Assembly (NCBI RefSeq): GCF_004025585.1
Contig: NZ_QTZO01000002.1
Coordinates: 248,001-312,000 of the forward strand
Length of the DNA stretch: 64,000 nt
Source of the DNA: Pseudodesulfovibrio sp. S3
GTDB taxonomy: Bacteria; Desulfobacterota; Desulfovibrionia; Desulfovibrionales; Desulfovibrionaceae
Reading direction: 5' to 3'
The notes under the pieces are model-generated. The model saw only the letters and a list, made by a program, of their open reading frames with translations. It did not search any database and was not told the DNA's origin. Below, one piece after another: positions 8,590 to 17,847 of this stretch (positions within the stretch are counted from its first letter, which is position 1; every line of letters starts with the position of its first letter). The translations under genes were made by a program, and so were the position numbers.

Positions 8590-8811
8590 CAAGTCCTCGC
8601 ATATGGCGATCTGGACAAATGCGGAGATCCGTTCTGGCACGGGTTCTCCGGCGATGTTGGAACGCATCCGGCCACGGCAGAGGCACTCCTTTTCCACTCC
8701 CTGAGCAAAGGGATGCCCAATGCCCTGCTTGAAACCATGGCCGCAAGACCACGTTCAATCTGCATGACACGACACACTGATTCGAAAGATGAGTTCGGTC
8801 CGACATCCTGA
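8590..8811 (+). other. Open, coding-like frame following arsC; possible remnant
   Basis: The frame of arsC continues without a stop for 73 codons after its TAA and ends in TGA at 8809-8811. Codon third positions are mostly G/C, as in real genes here, and the translation (for example YGDLDKCGDPFWHGFSGDVG) is not low-complexity. There is no start codon with a ribosome site near its beginning. I do not recognise it. The rest of the 8590-8944 gap shows nothing. Confidence 0.25.
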
Positions 8812-8944
8812 CCCGATAAAACTGAAACTGCATGTCCGTGCCATTCCCCATTAACGGACACGTTGATCATGAAATGACACGCGAATTGGCGGAATAACGG
8901 CCGGAACAGCCGCCGCTGCACCTTCCAGCCAACCGAACCAAAGG

Positions 8945-10447
8945 TTAACGGGTCGGGAGTGAAAAGAAAAACGAGCTACCCTTTCCGGGGATGCTTTCCA
9001 CCCATACCTGACCGTCATGGAGTTCAACGATCTTGCGGCAGATGGAAAGACCGATGCCCAATCCCCTGGGCTTTTCGGTCATCAAATCACCGGCCTGATA
9101 AAATTCGTCAAAGACCTTTCGGGCATTCTCGGGACTCAACCCCGGCCCGGTATCCCTCACCTCCACCACGATCTCGCCGTTACCGGCCTCTGCCCTCACC
9201 AGGATACCGCCGGCACCGGTGAAAACCATGGCGTTGGAAAGGTAGTGCCGCAACACGAGGGCGATCTGGCTTCTGTCGACAAGGACGATCAGCGGTTCAT
9301 CAGGGGTCTCGACCCGCAGGGAAAGCCCCTTGCATTCGATTCCCGCTCGCATCTCATCAGCGATCTGGGTGACAACGGAGCCGACATCCAGCGGCTCCCG
9401 CTCTCCGGCGGCATCCTTTTGGATCAACGAGATCAAGGTGATGATATTGCCGATCATCCCCTCCATGCACTCGCCCTGAGTCGACACGGTCTCCAACGCA
9501 GATTGAACTGCAATCAGAGTTGCCCCGTCCCCATCCGCGGATTCCGAAAGCCCGGATATGGATCCGATTTTTTTCAGGCTGAGCTTTGCAAAACCGATTA
9601 TGGAGGTCAACGGAGTCCGCAATTCATGGGACAAATTGGCTATGAGCGACGTTTTGATCGCATCCATCGTCCTCAATTCGTCAACCGCCTGCTGCAACTT
9701 CTCACGGGACTGCTGGATTCTGTAAGACATGCCCTCGATATCCCGGCTCAAATCGCCGAATTCGTCACCGTCACCCACGGGAATGGAAATTCCCATCTCC
9801 CCCATCGCTATCTGCTCGGTGGCATTCTGGAGCAGATTGACCGGCTTCACGATCAGCTTGTGCAACACGAAACCAATAATCAAAACAAGGACCATACAGG
9901 TTATCGCCCCGATGATGGCAACGGTCAGCCAGATGTGCCGCACTCTGGCGTGGAGAAAATCGCCTTTGATGAGTATGAAGACGCTCCAATTCCAGGGCTC
10001 GAAATAGTGTGCCACGAAGCCCTCGCTGCTCGAGACATGACCGTGAACCGTCTCTGTCGAGTGCTTCATCTTCTCCAGTGTTTCATCCCAGGCTGGAGGC
10101 AAACGATCGGGCATCTCTCCAGTCGTGCACAAGATGATGTCCCTGTTCCCATCGATGATAAACAGATGTCCGGGCCAAATGAGATTGAGTTCAGCGGCAG
10201 CGGCCAACGCCTCCTGCTGGTAGCCAGCCACAAATGAGGGCACGTTATCCAAATAATTGTCCTTGAGCAGTCGGGCCCTGGCTGCCAGATCCTGAGTCAC
10301 ATAGGCGTCGAGGACACCCTGGCTATAGCGAAAAATTGCTTCATGTGTGGCCTCAGTGGCATAGCTGATCACCATCCATCCGGTGAGAAAAAGCGACAGG
10401 ACCACTGCAGGAAGCATGGCGCACGTTATTTTTCGCCGCAACCGCAT
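8945..10447 (-). CDS. Membrane sensor histidine kinase with HAMP domain
   Basis: About 500 residues. A membrane helix at about 9-29, a periplasmic sensor region (30-168), a second helix (173-197) and a HAMP segment (198-250) lead into a HisKA domain with phospho-accepting His274 in ANLSHELRTPL and a HATPase domain with the N-box YLSNAMVFT and the later DTGPGLS and GLGIGLSI boxes. The ATG at 10447 lies one base after the stop of the binding-protein gene, implying translational coupling; an ATG at 10462 overlapping that gene is the alternative. No response regulator is adjacent. Paired with a periplasmic binding protein, it probably senses a ligand through that partner. Confidence 0.87.
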   Translation of the reverse strand: MRLRRKITCAMLPAVVLSLFLTGWMVISYATEATHEAIFRYSQGVLDAYVTQDLAARARLLKDNYLDNVPSFVAGYQQEALAAAAELNLIWPGHLFIIDGNRDIILCTTGEMPDRLPPAWDETLEKMKHSTETVHGHVSSSEGFVAHYFEPWNWSVFILIKGDFLHARVRHIWLTVAIIGAITCMVLVLIIGFVLHKLIVKPVNLLQNATEQIAMGEMGISIPVGDGDEFGDLSRDIEGMSYRIQQSREKLQQAVDELRTMDAIKTSLIANLSHELRTPLTSIIGFAKLSLKKIGSISGLSESADGDGATLIAVQSALETVSTQGECMEGMIGNIITLISLIQKDAAGEREPLDVGSVVTQIADEMRAGIECKGLSLRVETPDEPLIVLVDRSQIALVLRHYLSNAMVFTGAGGILVRAEAGNGEIVVEVRDTGPGLSPENARKVFDEFYQAGDLMTEKPRGLGIGLSICRKIVELHDGQVWVESIPGKGSSFFFSLPTR

Positions 10448-10448
10448 C

Positions 10449-11474
10449 TTACCGCCACACATGCTCCCCGGCCAGTTCCAGATACTGACTGGGAATGACG
10501 ATGTTCAATTCGATCGCCGTGGTGAGGTTGATACCCATGTCAAAGCTGTCCGGCGGAACCGGGGGAATATTTCCAGGCGCTGTTCCCGTTAAAATCCTAT
10601 CCACCATAGACGCCACCTGCCTGCCGCCCTTGCCGTTTTCGGGACCGATGAAAAGAAGCCCTCCGCCCTTGCAGCAGTTCTCAGTGTGGCAGAGCCCCAC
10701 CGGGACAGTGGTATCCAGCAACAGCCGGGAGAATTCCGCTGTTTCCCCAAGTGGTCCGGGCACGATCCACCAATAATCAACTTCAGAGGAAAGTGCGGCA
10801 ATGCCCTCACTGGCCTCTGCCAACATGGACTCCAACCCTTCCGGTATGGGACGAAACTTTACCTTGTGGGATTCGAATCGAATCCTGCCGTCCTCGTCGG
10901 CAATGGCACTCATTGCATTCACCTCGGCCACAGCGGCCGGATAGTCTGAATGCACGACGCCTACACGCACCGGGCGGCCCGGAAAAGGTTGCGTCAGAAG
11001 GCTTTTGGCAAGATCCATCTTGGCACGGTGCATGAGGGAGAAAACGAGCCCCGTCACATTGGTCCCGGTCGGTTTACCCACTTCCTTGATCAACCCTGCC
11101 CCCACCGGGTCCGACACCACGCAGAAGACCAACGGAATATCCGTCCCGTCAAGAGCCTCATGGGCGGCCACCGAGGCCAGTGTCGCGAAAGAGACAACGA
11201 TATCCGGTTTATGACGGGACAAATATTCCGCAAGCCCGGTCTTGATGCGTTCTGAATCTCCCTGGCCCTTGATGGTGTCAATGGCGACATCCTTGCCCAC
11301 ACCGTAGCCGAGGTGCTCAAGACCTTCGACAAAAGCCCTCTCGTGTTCGAGAACCGCCGGAACAGGCATGGTCTCGACCATCAGAATCCGCACCGGTTCG
11401 GCAAAGGACAATCCGGCATGAAACAGACATGCCACGGCGAAACAAACAGTTACAATCATCTTGCGACACAACAT
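10449..11474 (-). CDS. Periplasmic substrate-binding protein, PF04392 (TrpX-like) type
   Basis: 341 residues with a Sec signal peptide (hydrophobic core to about residue 22, cleavage after SFA). The mature part begins VRILMVETMPVPA and continues with DIVVSFATLASVAAHEAL and IPLVFCVVSDPVGAGLI, the two-lobed pattern of the ABC transporter substrate-binding family PF04392. No permease or ATPase gene is nearby. It is immediately followed by a sensor kinase gene on the same strand, so it may serve as the ligand-binding partner of the kinase rather than as a transporter component. Ligand unknown. The ribosome site is weak. Confidence 0.8.
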   Translation of the reverse strand: MLCRKMIVTVCFAVACLFHAGLSFAEPVRILMVETMPVPAVLEHERAFVEGLEHLGYGVGKDVAIDTIKGQGDSERIKTGLAEYLSRHKPDIVVSFATLASVAAHEALDGTDIPLVFCVVSDPVGAGLIKEVGKPTGTNVTGLVFSLMHRAKMDLAKSLLTQPFPGRPVRVGVVHSDYPAAVAEVNAMSAIADEDGRIRFESHKVKFRPIPEGLESMLAEASEGIAALSSEVDYWWIVPGPLGETAEFSRLLLDTTVPVGLCHTENCCKGGGLLFIGPENGKGGRQVASMVDRILTGTAPGNIPPVPPDSFDMGINLTTAIELNIVIPSQYLELAGEHVWR

Positions 11475-11606
11475 ATGTTCTTTTTCCCTTATTAGTATTT
11501 AAATTTAGCACATCACGGCACAAACACACTATTATATAATATGATATTAACGGCCTGTGTCTTTTTTGAAACAGTGTCCAGACGGTATCAAAACACTGTC
11601 TTTTGT

Positions 11607-11618
11607 GATAATGATAAC
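11607..11618 (+). promoter_or_regulatory. Possible Fur/PerR-type site before catalase
   Basis: GATAATGATAAC resembles one and a half repeats of the Fur/PerR hexamer and contains the complete half-site TGATAAT. It lies about 70 bp upstream of the catalase ATG. The right half is poorly conserved. Confidence 0.35.
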
Positions 11619-11684
11619 TGCAAACTCGACAAAGGCACAACGACAGACCGAACCGATAACTGGCAACCACACGGAGGCAACACC

Positions 11685-13199
11685 ATGAAAAAAGGGAAAA
11701 AGACATTGACCGGAGCTTTTGGCTGCCCGGTCGGGAATGACCTGAATACGACTACCGCCGGTCCCCGTGGCCCGGCCCTGATGCAGGACGTCCACCTCCT
11801 CGAAAAACTGGCGCATTTCGACCGCGAGCGCATCCCGGAACGGGTGGTCCATGCCAAGGGTGCAGGCGCATACGGCTATTTCGAAGTCACTGCCGATGTG
11901 ACGAAATACACCAAGGCCGCGTTTCTCTCCAAGGTGGGGAAAAAGACCGATGTCTTTGCCCGTTTTTCCACTGTGGGCGGAGAAAAGGGCAGTGCCGACG
12001 CCGAACGCGACCCGCGCGGGTTTGCCGTCAAGTTCTACACCGAGGAAGGCAACTACGACATGACCGGCAACAACACCCCGGTCTTCTTCATTCGCGACCC
12101 GCTCAAGTTCCCGGATTTCATCCACACCCAGAAGCGCGACCCGGCCACCAATCTGAAAAGCCCCACCATGGCCTGGGATTTCTGGTCGCTGACGCCGGAA
12201 TCCATCCATCAGGTGACCATCCTCTTCTCGGATCGGGGGACTCCCGCGACCTACCGCAACATGAACGGCTATTCCAGCCACACCTACAAATGGTACAACG
12301 CCAAGGGCGAGTATTACTGGGTGCAATATCACTTCAAGACCGACCAGGGGATAAAGAACCTGACCGGTCCCGAAGCTGCGGAAATGTGCGGGAAAAATCC
12401 TGACCACGCAACAGAAGACCTGTACAAGGCCATAGAGGCCGGGGACTATCCGTCATGGACCCTTGAGATGCAGATTCTCAGCCCGGAACAGGCCAAGGAC
12501 TTTGGTTGGGACATCTTCGACATCACCAAAGTCTGGCCGCACAAAGAGGTTCCGCCCATCACCGTGGGCAAGCTGGTGCTCAACAGGAATCCTGAAAACT
12601 ACTTCGCCGAGGTGGAACAGGCGGCGTTCAATCCCAGCAGCCTCGTGCCCGGCATCGGGGTCTCGCCCGACAAGATGCTGCAGGGCCGCCTGTTCTCGTA
12701 CCACGACACGCACCTGCACCGTCTCGGGCCGAACTACCACCTCATTCCGGTCAACCAGGCCAAACACGCGCGGGAAAACAGTTACCAGCGGGACGCGGCC
12801 ATGCGCGTGGACGGCAACGGCGGCGGTGGCCCGAACTACTGGCCCAACAGTTTCGACGGCCCTGCGCCCGACAACGTTTCCAACGAGCCGGGCATCCCCC
12901 TGGACGGCGAAGGCGACCGTCATGTCTACGGACACAAGAACGACGACTTTGTCCAGCCCGGCAACCTGTACCGCCAAGTCATGACGGAACAGGACCGCGC
13001 CAACCTGATCAGCAACATCCTGGGCAGCATGAAGAGTGTGCCTGCACCTATACAACTCAGGCAGTGCGCCATCTTCTACCTGGCAGACAAGGACTACGGC
13101 ACCAGGGTTGCAAAGGGCCTCGGCCTCAAAATCAAGGAAGTCGAAAAACTGGCAGCCATGACGCAGGATGAGCGGGTGGCCGCAACCCCGATGAAATAA
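11685..13199 (+). CDS. katA: Monofunctional haem catalase (KatA type)
   Basis: 504 residues; the ATG at 11685 is chosen because ACGGAGG precedes it by eight bases. The active-site His56 lies in [13 protein letters not shown], the catalytic Asn in [11 protein letters not shown], and the proximal haem Tyr in [14 protein letters not shown]. The length is that of the small-subunit clade. It breaks down hydrogen peroxide in the cytoplasm, part of the oxygen defence of an otherwise anaerobic lineage. Monocistronic, followed by a strong terminator at 13223-13248. A Fur/PerR-like sequence upstream suggests peroxide or iron control. Confidence 0.95.
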   Translation: MKKGKKTLTGAFGCPVGNDLNTTTAGPRGPALMQDVHLLEKLAHFDRERIPERVVHAKGAGAYGYFEVTADVTKYTKAAFLSKVGKKTDVFARFSTVGGEKGSADAERDPRGFAVKFYTEEGNYDMTGNNTPVFFIRDPLKFPDFIHTQKRDPATNLKSPTMAWDFWSLTPESIHQVTILFSDRGTPATYRNMNGYSSHTYKWYNAKGEYYWVQYHFKTDQGIKNLTGPEAAEMCGKNPDHATEDLYKAIEAGDYPSWTLEMQILSPEQAKDFGWDIFDITKVWPHKEVPPITVGKLVLNRNPENYFAEVEQAAFNPSSLVPGIGVSPDKMLQGRLFSYHDTHLHRLGPNYHLIPVNQAKHARENSYQRDAAMRVDGNGGGGPNYWPNSFDGPAPDNVSNEPGIPLDGEGDRHVYGHKNDDFVQPGNLYRQVMTEQDRANLISNILGSMKSVPAPIQLRQCAIFYLADKDYGTRVAKGLGLKIKEVEKLAAMTQDERVAATPMK

Positions 13200-13222
13200 C
13201 CCCTGCCCAAACAAAACCCGAT

Positions 13223-13248
13223 AGGCCGCTCTCTGGAGCGGCCTTTTT
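13223..13248 (+). terminator. Intrinsic terminator of catalase gene
   Basis: AGGCCGCTC - tctg - GAGCGGCCT followed by T residues. The remaining intergenic stretch to 13466 shows no gene; it is AT-rich just before the next ATG and probably holds that operon's promoter. Confidence 0.9.
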
Positions 13249-13466
13249 CATTGCCCTTCCAGATCGGTGACGCGAGGAACTTCTTTTCCGCCTTCGGGCA
13301 AAAGAACCGGATACACGAACGCATTTCAGACGGCAACAATCCGAATCTCTTACCCCTCTTGACTGATCGAGTGGATTCATCTAAATCCATAAAGTGTTAC
13401 TATTTGTCTTTTCGTGTCAATTTTAATCAACCTATCTTGTAAACGTATCTTTCAACGGGTGTATAA

Positions 13467-14573
13467 ATGAAAAATATTATCCGATGTTTCCTTTTCATAC
13501 TGGCCCTTGGAGCCCCTGCCATGGCACAGACCGGCACCAACAGCATTGTTGACGGTTCCGGGCGCACGGTCTCCGTCCCGCAAGAGGTCGAACATGTCAT
13601 CTGCTCCGGCCCCGGCAGCCTGCGGCTGCTGACCTATCTCCAGGCGCAGTCCATGATCGTGGCCGTAGATGATATCGAGACGCGCAAGATTACCTTTGAC
13701 GCCCGCCCATACGCCCTGGCCAATCCGCAATTCAAATCCCTGCCTATTTTCGGCGAATTTCGCGGGCACGACAATCCCGAGTTGATCCTGACCCTGGAAC
13801 CGCAACCCCAGGTAATCCTGAAGACCTACGGCAAAATGGGTTACAACCCCAAAGAGTTGCAGCAAAAAACAGGCATACCCGTGGTGGAGCTCAATTACGG
13901 AAACCTCGGCGAACAGCGGCCCCAACTCTATCAGTCCCTGCGCATCATGGGCGCAGTCGTGGGCAAGCAACAACGCGCCGAAGAGGTCATCAGCTTCATA
14001 GATGCTCAAATCGCCGACCTCAAGCAACGCACGGCAGACATTCCCGAACAGGAGCGCCCCACCGTGTTCGTAGGCGGCATCGCATCCAAGGGGCCCCACG
14101 GCTTTCAGTCAACTGAACCGGCATACCCGCCCTTTACCTTTGTCAACGCCAGGAACGTTGCCTATGACAAGGGGCTTACGGGCAAGGATCTGCAACATTC
14201 CGACGTAGCCAAGGAAATGATCGTCAAATGGGATCCCAGCATCCTGTTCCTCGACCTGTCCACCCTGCAAATGGGACAGGAAGCGGGCGGATTGCACGAA
14301 TTGAAGACAGACCCCGCGTACCGGATCCTGACCGCCGTCACCAAGGGCCAGGTATACGGTCTGTTGCCGTACAACTGGTATAGCCGGAACTACGGCTCCA
14401 TCCTGGCCAACGCATTCTTCATCGGCAAACAACTGTACCCCGAACGGTTCGAGGACATCGACCCTGCTGTCAAGGCTGACGAGATTTACACCTTCCTCGT
14501 GGGCAAACCCGTCTTCAAGGACATGAACCATCTCTTCCAGGATCTGGCCTACAAGCCCGTTCCGGTGAATTGA
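13467..14573 (+). CDS. ABC transporter periplasmic binding protein, FecB/BtuF-like
   Basis: 368 residues with a signal peptide (cleavage after APAMA or AMAQ). The mature region begins with VDGSGRTVSVPQEVEHVIC, the usual opening of class III metal-chelate binding proteins (PF01497), followed by LRLLTYLQAQSMIVAVDD. It would deliver its ligand to the permease and ATPase encoded directly downstream; the permease ATG begins one base after this stop. Ligands of the family include ferric siderophores, cobalamin, haem, and molybdate/tungstate in the MolA group. The FmdE-like gene at the end of the operon makes molybdate/tungstate an attractive but unproven guess. Confidence 0.88.
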   Translation: MKNIIRCFLFILALGAPAMAQTGTNSIVDGSGRTVSVPQEVEHVICSGPGSLRLLTYLQAQSMIVAVDDIETRKITFDARPYALANPQFKSLPIFGEFRGHDNPELILTLEPQPQVILKTYGKMGYNPKELQQKTGIPVVELNYGNLGEQRPQLYQSLRIMGAVVGKQQRAEEVISFIDAQIADLKQRTADIPEQERPTVFVGGIASKGPHGFQSTEPAYPPFTFVNARNVAYDKGLTGKDLQHSDVAKEMIVKWDPSILFLDLSTLQMGQEAGGLHELKTDPAYRILTAVTKGQVYGLLPYNWYSRNYGSILANAFFIGKQLYPERFEDIDPAVKADEIYTFLVGKPVFKDMNHLFQDLAYKPVPVN

Positions 14574-14574
14574 T

Positions 14575-15645
14575 ATGCATTTCCATGATGGAGAAGTCCC
14601 GGCCGAATACCGGCGGTATATCGGCTGGAAAGTATCCTTGATCATGGTTTTGGCAGGTCTGCTCGCAGTCACCCTGGTGGTCGCCGTCTCCCTGGGAGCG
14701 GCCCGCATTCCGGTAGGCGACGTGGCGGCGAGCCTGTTCGGCGCTGTCGTTTCCAAACGTTCGGACATCATCATCTGGAACATCCGCCTGCCCCAGGCCC
14801 TGGCGGCCATCGTGGCCGGGGCAGGACTGGCCGTGGCCGGAACCACCATGCAGTCGATTCTGCGCAACCCGCTGGGATCGCCGTTCACCCTGGGCATCGC
14901 GCATGCTGCGGCCTTTGGCGCAGCCTTTTCGGTCATGCTGCTGGGCGGCGGCATCATGACTTCCTCCAATACGGGCGCAGTGAGCATCACCAATCCGTAC
15001 CTGACCACGGGCGCGGCCTTTGTCGCCAGCTTGGCCGCCGCCGGGGTGATTGTCGCCGTCTCCCGCCTGCGCGGCGCCACGCCGGAGATCATGGTCCTCA
15101 CAGGCGTGGCCTTGGGTGCCCTGTTCACCGCCGGAACCATGTTCCTCCAATTCTTTGCGGACGACGTCCAATTGGCCGCCATGGTCTTCTGGACCTTCGG
15201 GGACACGGCCCGTGCATCCTGGGCGGAACTGGGCGCCATCACCCTGGTCGTGATCCCTTCCTCCCTCTACTTCATGACCAATAGCTGGAACTACAACGCC
15301 ATAGACGCGGGAGACGAAACGGCAAAGGGCCTGGGGGTACGCGTGGACCGCGTCCGCATGATCGGTATGATGCTGGCCTCACTGGTTACGGCCATGATCA
15401 TCGCCTTCCTGGGCATCATCGGCTTTGTCGGCCTGGTGGTGCCGCACATGGCCCGACGCATTGTCGGTTCGGATCACCGCTTTCTCCTGCCTGCATCCAT
15501 CCTGGGCGGCAGCCTGCTCCTGCTCGTGTCCGACACCGTGGCCCGCCTCATTCTCGCCCCCCACATCCTGCCGGTCTCGGTACTCACGGCGTTCATGGGG
15601 GCGCCGGTTTTCATCTACCTCATCATACGGGGGCAACGCAGATGA
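14575..15645 (+). CDS. FecCD-type ABC transporter permease
   Basis: 356 residues with about nine to ten membrane helices. Family hallmarks are RLPQALAAIVAGAGLAVAGT near the N-terminus and GFVGLVVPHMARRIVGSDHR, the coupling-helix region that contacts the ATPase. It forms the homodimeric channel of a metal-chelate importer. Translationally coupled at both ends: it starts one base after the binding-protein stop, and its stop overlaps the ATPase ATG. Confidence 0.93.
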   Translation: MHFHDGEVPAEYRRYIGWKVSLIMVLAGLLAVTLVVAVSLGAARIPVGDVAASLFGAVVSKRSDIIIWNIRLPQALAAIVAGAGLAVAGTTMQSILRNPLGSPFTLGIAHAAAFGAAFSVMLLGGGIMTSSNTGAVSITNPYLTTGAAFVASLAAAGVIVAVSRLRGATPEIMVLTGVALGALFTAGTMFLQFFADDVQLAAMVFWTFGDTARASWAELGAITLVVIPSSLYFMTNSWNYNAIDAGDETAKGLGVRVDRVRMIGMMLASLVTAMIIAFLGIIGFVGLVVPHMARRIVGSDHRFLLPASILGGSLLLLVSDTVARLILAPHILPVSVLTAFMGAPVFIYLIIRGQRR

Positions 15646-16397
15646 TCCTTTCTGTTTCCGAAATCGATTTCACCTACGGCGGCGCCAGCGTACTTGCAGG
15701 CGTGGATTTCCAATTGGACGGCGGGGAGCTGCTGGCCATACTCGGCCCCAACGGTGTGGGCAAGACCACCCTGCTCAAATGCATCAATGCCATCCACCGC
15801 CCGTCAGCCGGGGCAGTCATGGTCGAAGACCGCAATATCCTGGCCATGCGGCCGGATGAAATCGCCCTGGGCGTCGGCTACGTGGCCCAGCGCAGCGAGA
15901 CGGCACGCCTGACGGTGTTCGATGCCGTGCTCATGGGGCGCAAGCCGCACATCCGTTGGCGGCCACGTGAACAGGATCTCAAGATCGTGGACGCGGCGAT
16001 CAAACGGCTCGACCTTGAGCGTTTGTCCCTCCGATACATCGACTGCCTGAGCGGGGGCGAACTGCAAAAGGTGGCCATAGCCCGCGCCATGGTACAGGAG
16101 CCCAAGCTGATGCTGCTCGACGAGCCCACCAGTTCCCTGGACCTCAAAAGCCAGGTAGACATTCTGACCATGCTCCGTCGCGTGGTGGATGAACACAAGA
16201 TCGGCGCGATCATGACCATGCACGATCTGAACACCGCCCTGCGTTACGCCGACAAGGTCCTCTTCCTCAAGGAAGGGCGCATCCATTCCACCGGACCGGC
16301 CTGCGAGGTCACTTCCGACACCGTCGAGGAGGTCTACGGTCTGCCGGTTCACATCCACACTGTGCAGGGGCATCCCATGATCGTCCCGGCAGGATAA
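15642..16397 (+). CDS. ABC transporter ATPase of metal-chelate importer
   Basis: 251 residues. Walker A GPNGVGKTT, signature LSGGELQKVAIARAM and Walker B LMLLDEPTSSLD with the switch His in MTMHDLN are all present. It energises import through the FecCD permease it overlaps by four bases (ATGA). Transport specificity is not encoded here; see the neighbouring binding protein. Confidence 0.94.
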   Translation: MILSVSEIDFTYGGASVLAGVDFQLDGGELLAILGPNGVGKTTLLKCINAIHRPSAGAVMVEDRNILAMRPDEIALGVGYVAQRSETARLTVFDAVLMGRKPHIRWRPREQDLKIVDAAIKRLDLERLSLRYIDCLSGGELQKVAIARAMVQEPKLMLLDEPTSSLDLKSQVDILTMLRRVVDEHKIGAIMTMHDLNTALRYADKVLFLKEGRIHSTGPACEVTSDTVEEVYGLPVHIHTVQGHPMIVPAG

Positions 16398-16418
16398 CCA
16401 GACACAGGGAGAACATCC

Positions 16419-17030
16419 ATGCCGTGTACTTTTTCCGAAGAAATCATTGAACAGACCATCTCCTTTCACGGCCACAGCTGTCCGGGACTGACCATCGGCA
16501 TACGTGCGGCCGAGCTGGCCATGCGCGAACTGGGAAACCCGAATGAAATTGAAATGGTGGCGGTTTCCGAAACCGACATGTGCGGGGTGGACGCCATCCA
16601 GTTCCTCACCGGATGCACCTACGGAAAGGGCAATTTCCTGCACCGGGATTTCGGAAAGATTGCCTTTTCCTTCTTTGACAGGAAAACGGGCAAGGGTCTG
16701 CGCGCCCTGCTGAACCCCGATATCCGGGCAGGAATGGACACGGAACTGGCCGCCCTCATGGCAAAGCAGGACCAAGGCTCCGCCACCCGGGACGAGCTCG
16801 ATCGCATCGTGGAACTGCGCACCCTGCTCAAGGAGCGTTTCATGGAGTTGGAGTTGGAGGACATGTTCGACGTCACCCAACTCAAGGAAGGGTTGCCGCG
16901 TCCCGCCATGATTCTGGCAAGCCTGACCTGCGATTGCTGCGGCGAGACCGTCATGGAGTCACGCACCCGGCGTTTCAGCGGCAAGACCGTCTGCATCCCC
17001 TGTTTCACCACCATGGAGCAGAAAATCTGA
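16419..17030 (+). CDS. FmdE-family protein with C-terminal zinc-ribbon
   Basis: 203 residues; AGGGAG lies seven bases before the ATG. The N-terminal part has the FmdE (PF02663) signature SFHGHSCPGLTIGIRAAELA and a conserved region with DMCGVDAIQFLTGCTYGKGN. The C-terminus carries a four-Cys ribbon (CDCC...CIPC) likely to bind zinc. FmdE domains are found with formylmethanofuran dehydrogenase and, in non-methanogens, with molybdenum-linked genes. It lies 21 bp after the ABC ATPase, so it is the fourth gene of that operon. Biochemical function is not established. Confidence 0.88.
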   Translation: MPCTFSEEIIEQTISFHGHSCPGLTIGIRAAELAMRELGNPNEIEMVAVSETDMCGVDAIQFLTGCTYGKGNFLHRDFGKIAFSFFDRKTGKGLRALLNPDIRAGMDTELAALMAKQDQGSATRDELDRIVELRTLLKERFMELELEDMFDVTQLKEGLPRPAMILASLTCDCCGETVMESRTRRFSGKTVCIPCFTTMEQKI

Positions 17031-17135
17031 CGGCCCGAGTGGCGAGAACCGAAACACCGCCAACAAAGGCGTGCAGGTAAAACCTTCCAGGCCCTTATTC
17101 GTTGCGGCAGGGACAGGCTCTGCCATATGGTCGCA

Positions 17136-17489
17136 TCAACGCTTCAATTTCAGGAAATCGCCGTCCACGATCAACAGCTTCACGCCGGTTTTCGTGACCG
17201 ACCGATGCGAACTCAGTTCGTCGGAGACAACATAGGACGTGCCTGGGGTCAGGACGGAGTCCGGTCCGTTCTGCTGCTCATTGACGACCTCACCTTCAAG
17301 GCAATGGACGATGTGCCCTTTCTCGCACCAATGATCCGCAACATACCCTGCGGAATATTCGACAATCCTGATCCGCAAACCAGGAAGCTGAACGGTCTGC
17401 CAATAGGCCACGCCCTGCTCTCCCTGGTGCTCTGTCCTGGGGATTCTCGACCAGTCAATGGTCTGAAACGGAATGTTCGGATCGCTCAT
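17136..17489 (-). CDS. Small DHCW-type cupin protein
   Basis: 117 residues from ATG 17489, with GGAG five bases upstream; a longer frame to 17669 lacks a ribosome site and has an unrelated N-terminus. The sequence contains VADHWCEKGHIVHCLEGEV, the metal-binding strand motif of the small DHCW-motif cupin-fold group, and a second conserved strand near the C-terminus. Function is unknown; such one-domain cupins often bind a metal. Transcribed alone, convergent with the FmdE gene; no clear terminator lies between them. Confidence 0.8.
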   Translation of the reverse strand: MSDPNIPFQTIDWSRIPRTEHQGEQGVAYWQTVQLPGLRIRIVEYSAGYVADHWCEKGHIVHCLEGEVVNEQQNGPDSVLTPGTSYVVSDELSSHRSVTKTGVKLLIVDGDFLKLKR

Positions 17490-17847
17490 GATCGCTCCAT
17501 GTTCTATGCTGGATGGTTCTTGTCTGCCTTCATGGTACATTTCTCGGTACCAGCCCGGCAATCTCAGGACAAGCCCTGTGGGGCACCAACGAAACGCACG
17601 TCCATGCATTCGAGAACAGACACACGGGCCATTGTCGGATAGATGCACTGTCTGCACCTGAAAATGCACGCAGCCACAGGCTGAGTCAAGAACATGAAAA
17701 CCCGGCCCAACAATTCGAAATCATATGATTACTACCTAAAGCATACTGGTAAACAAAAAAGTGCCTACTTCACTTTTGCACCGTACATGCTAAAATGGGA
17801 CACCATCCATAAATAATACATACCGAATCAATCAGGAGAACACCCTT

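Noticed and set aside
13400-13466. Cobalamin or molybdenum-cofactor riboswitch before the importer
   Set aside because: The leader is too short and AT-rich and shows none of the conserved boxes.
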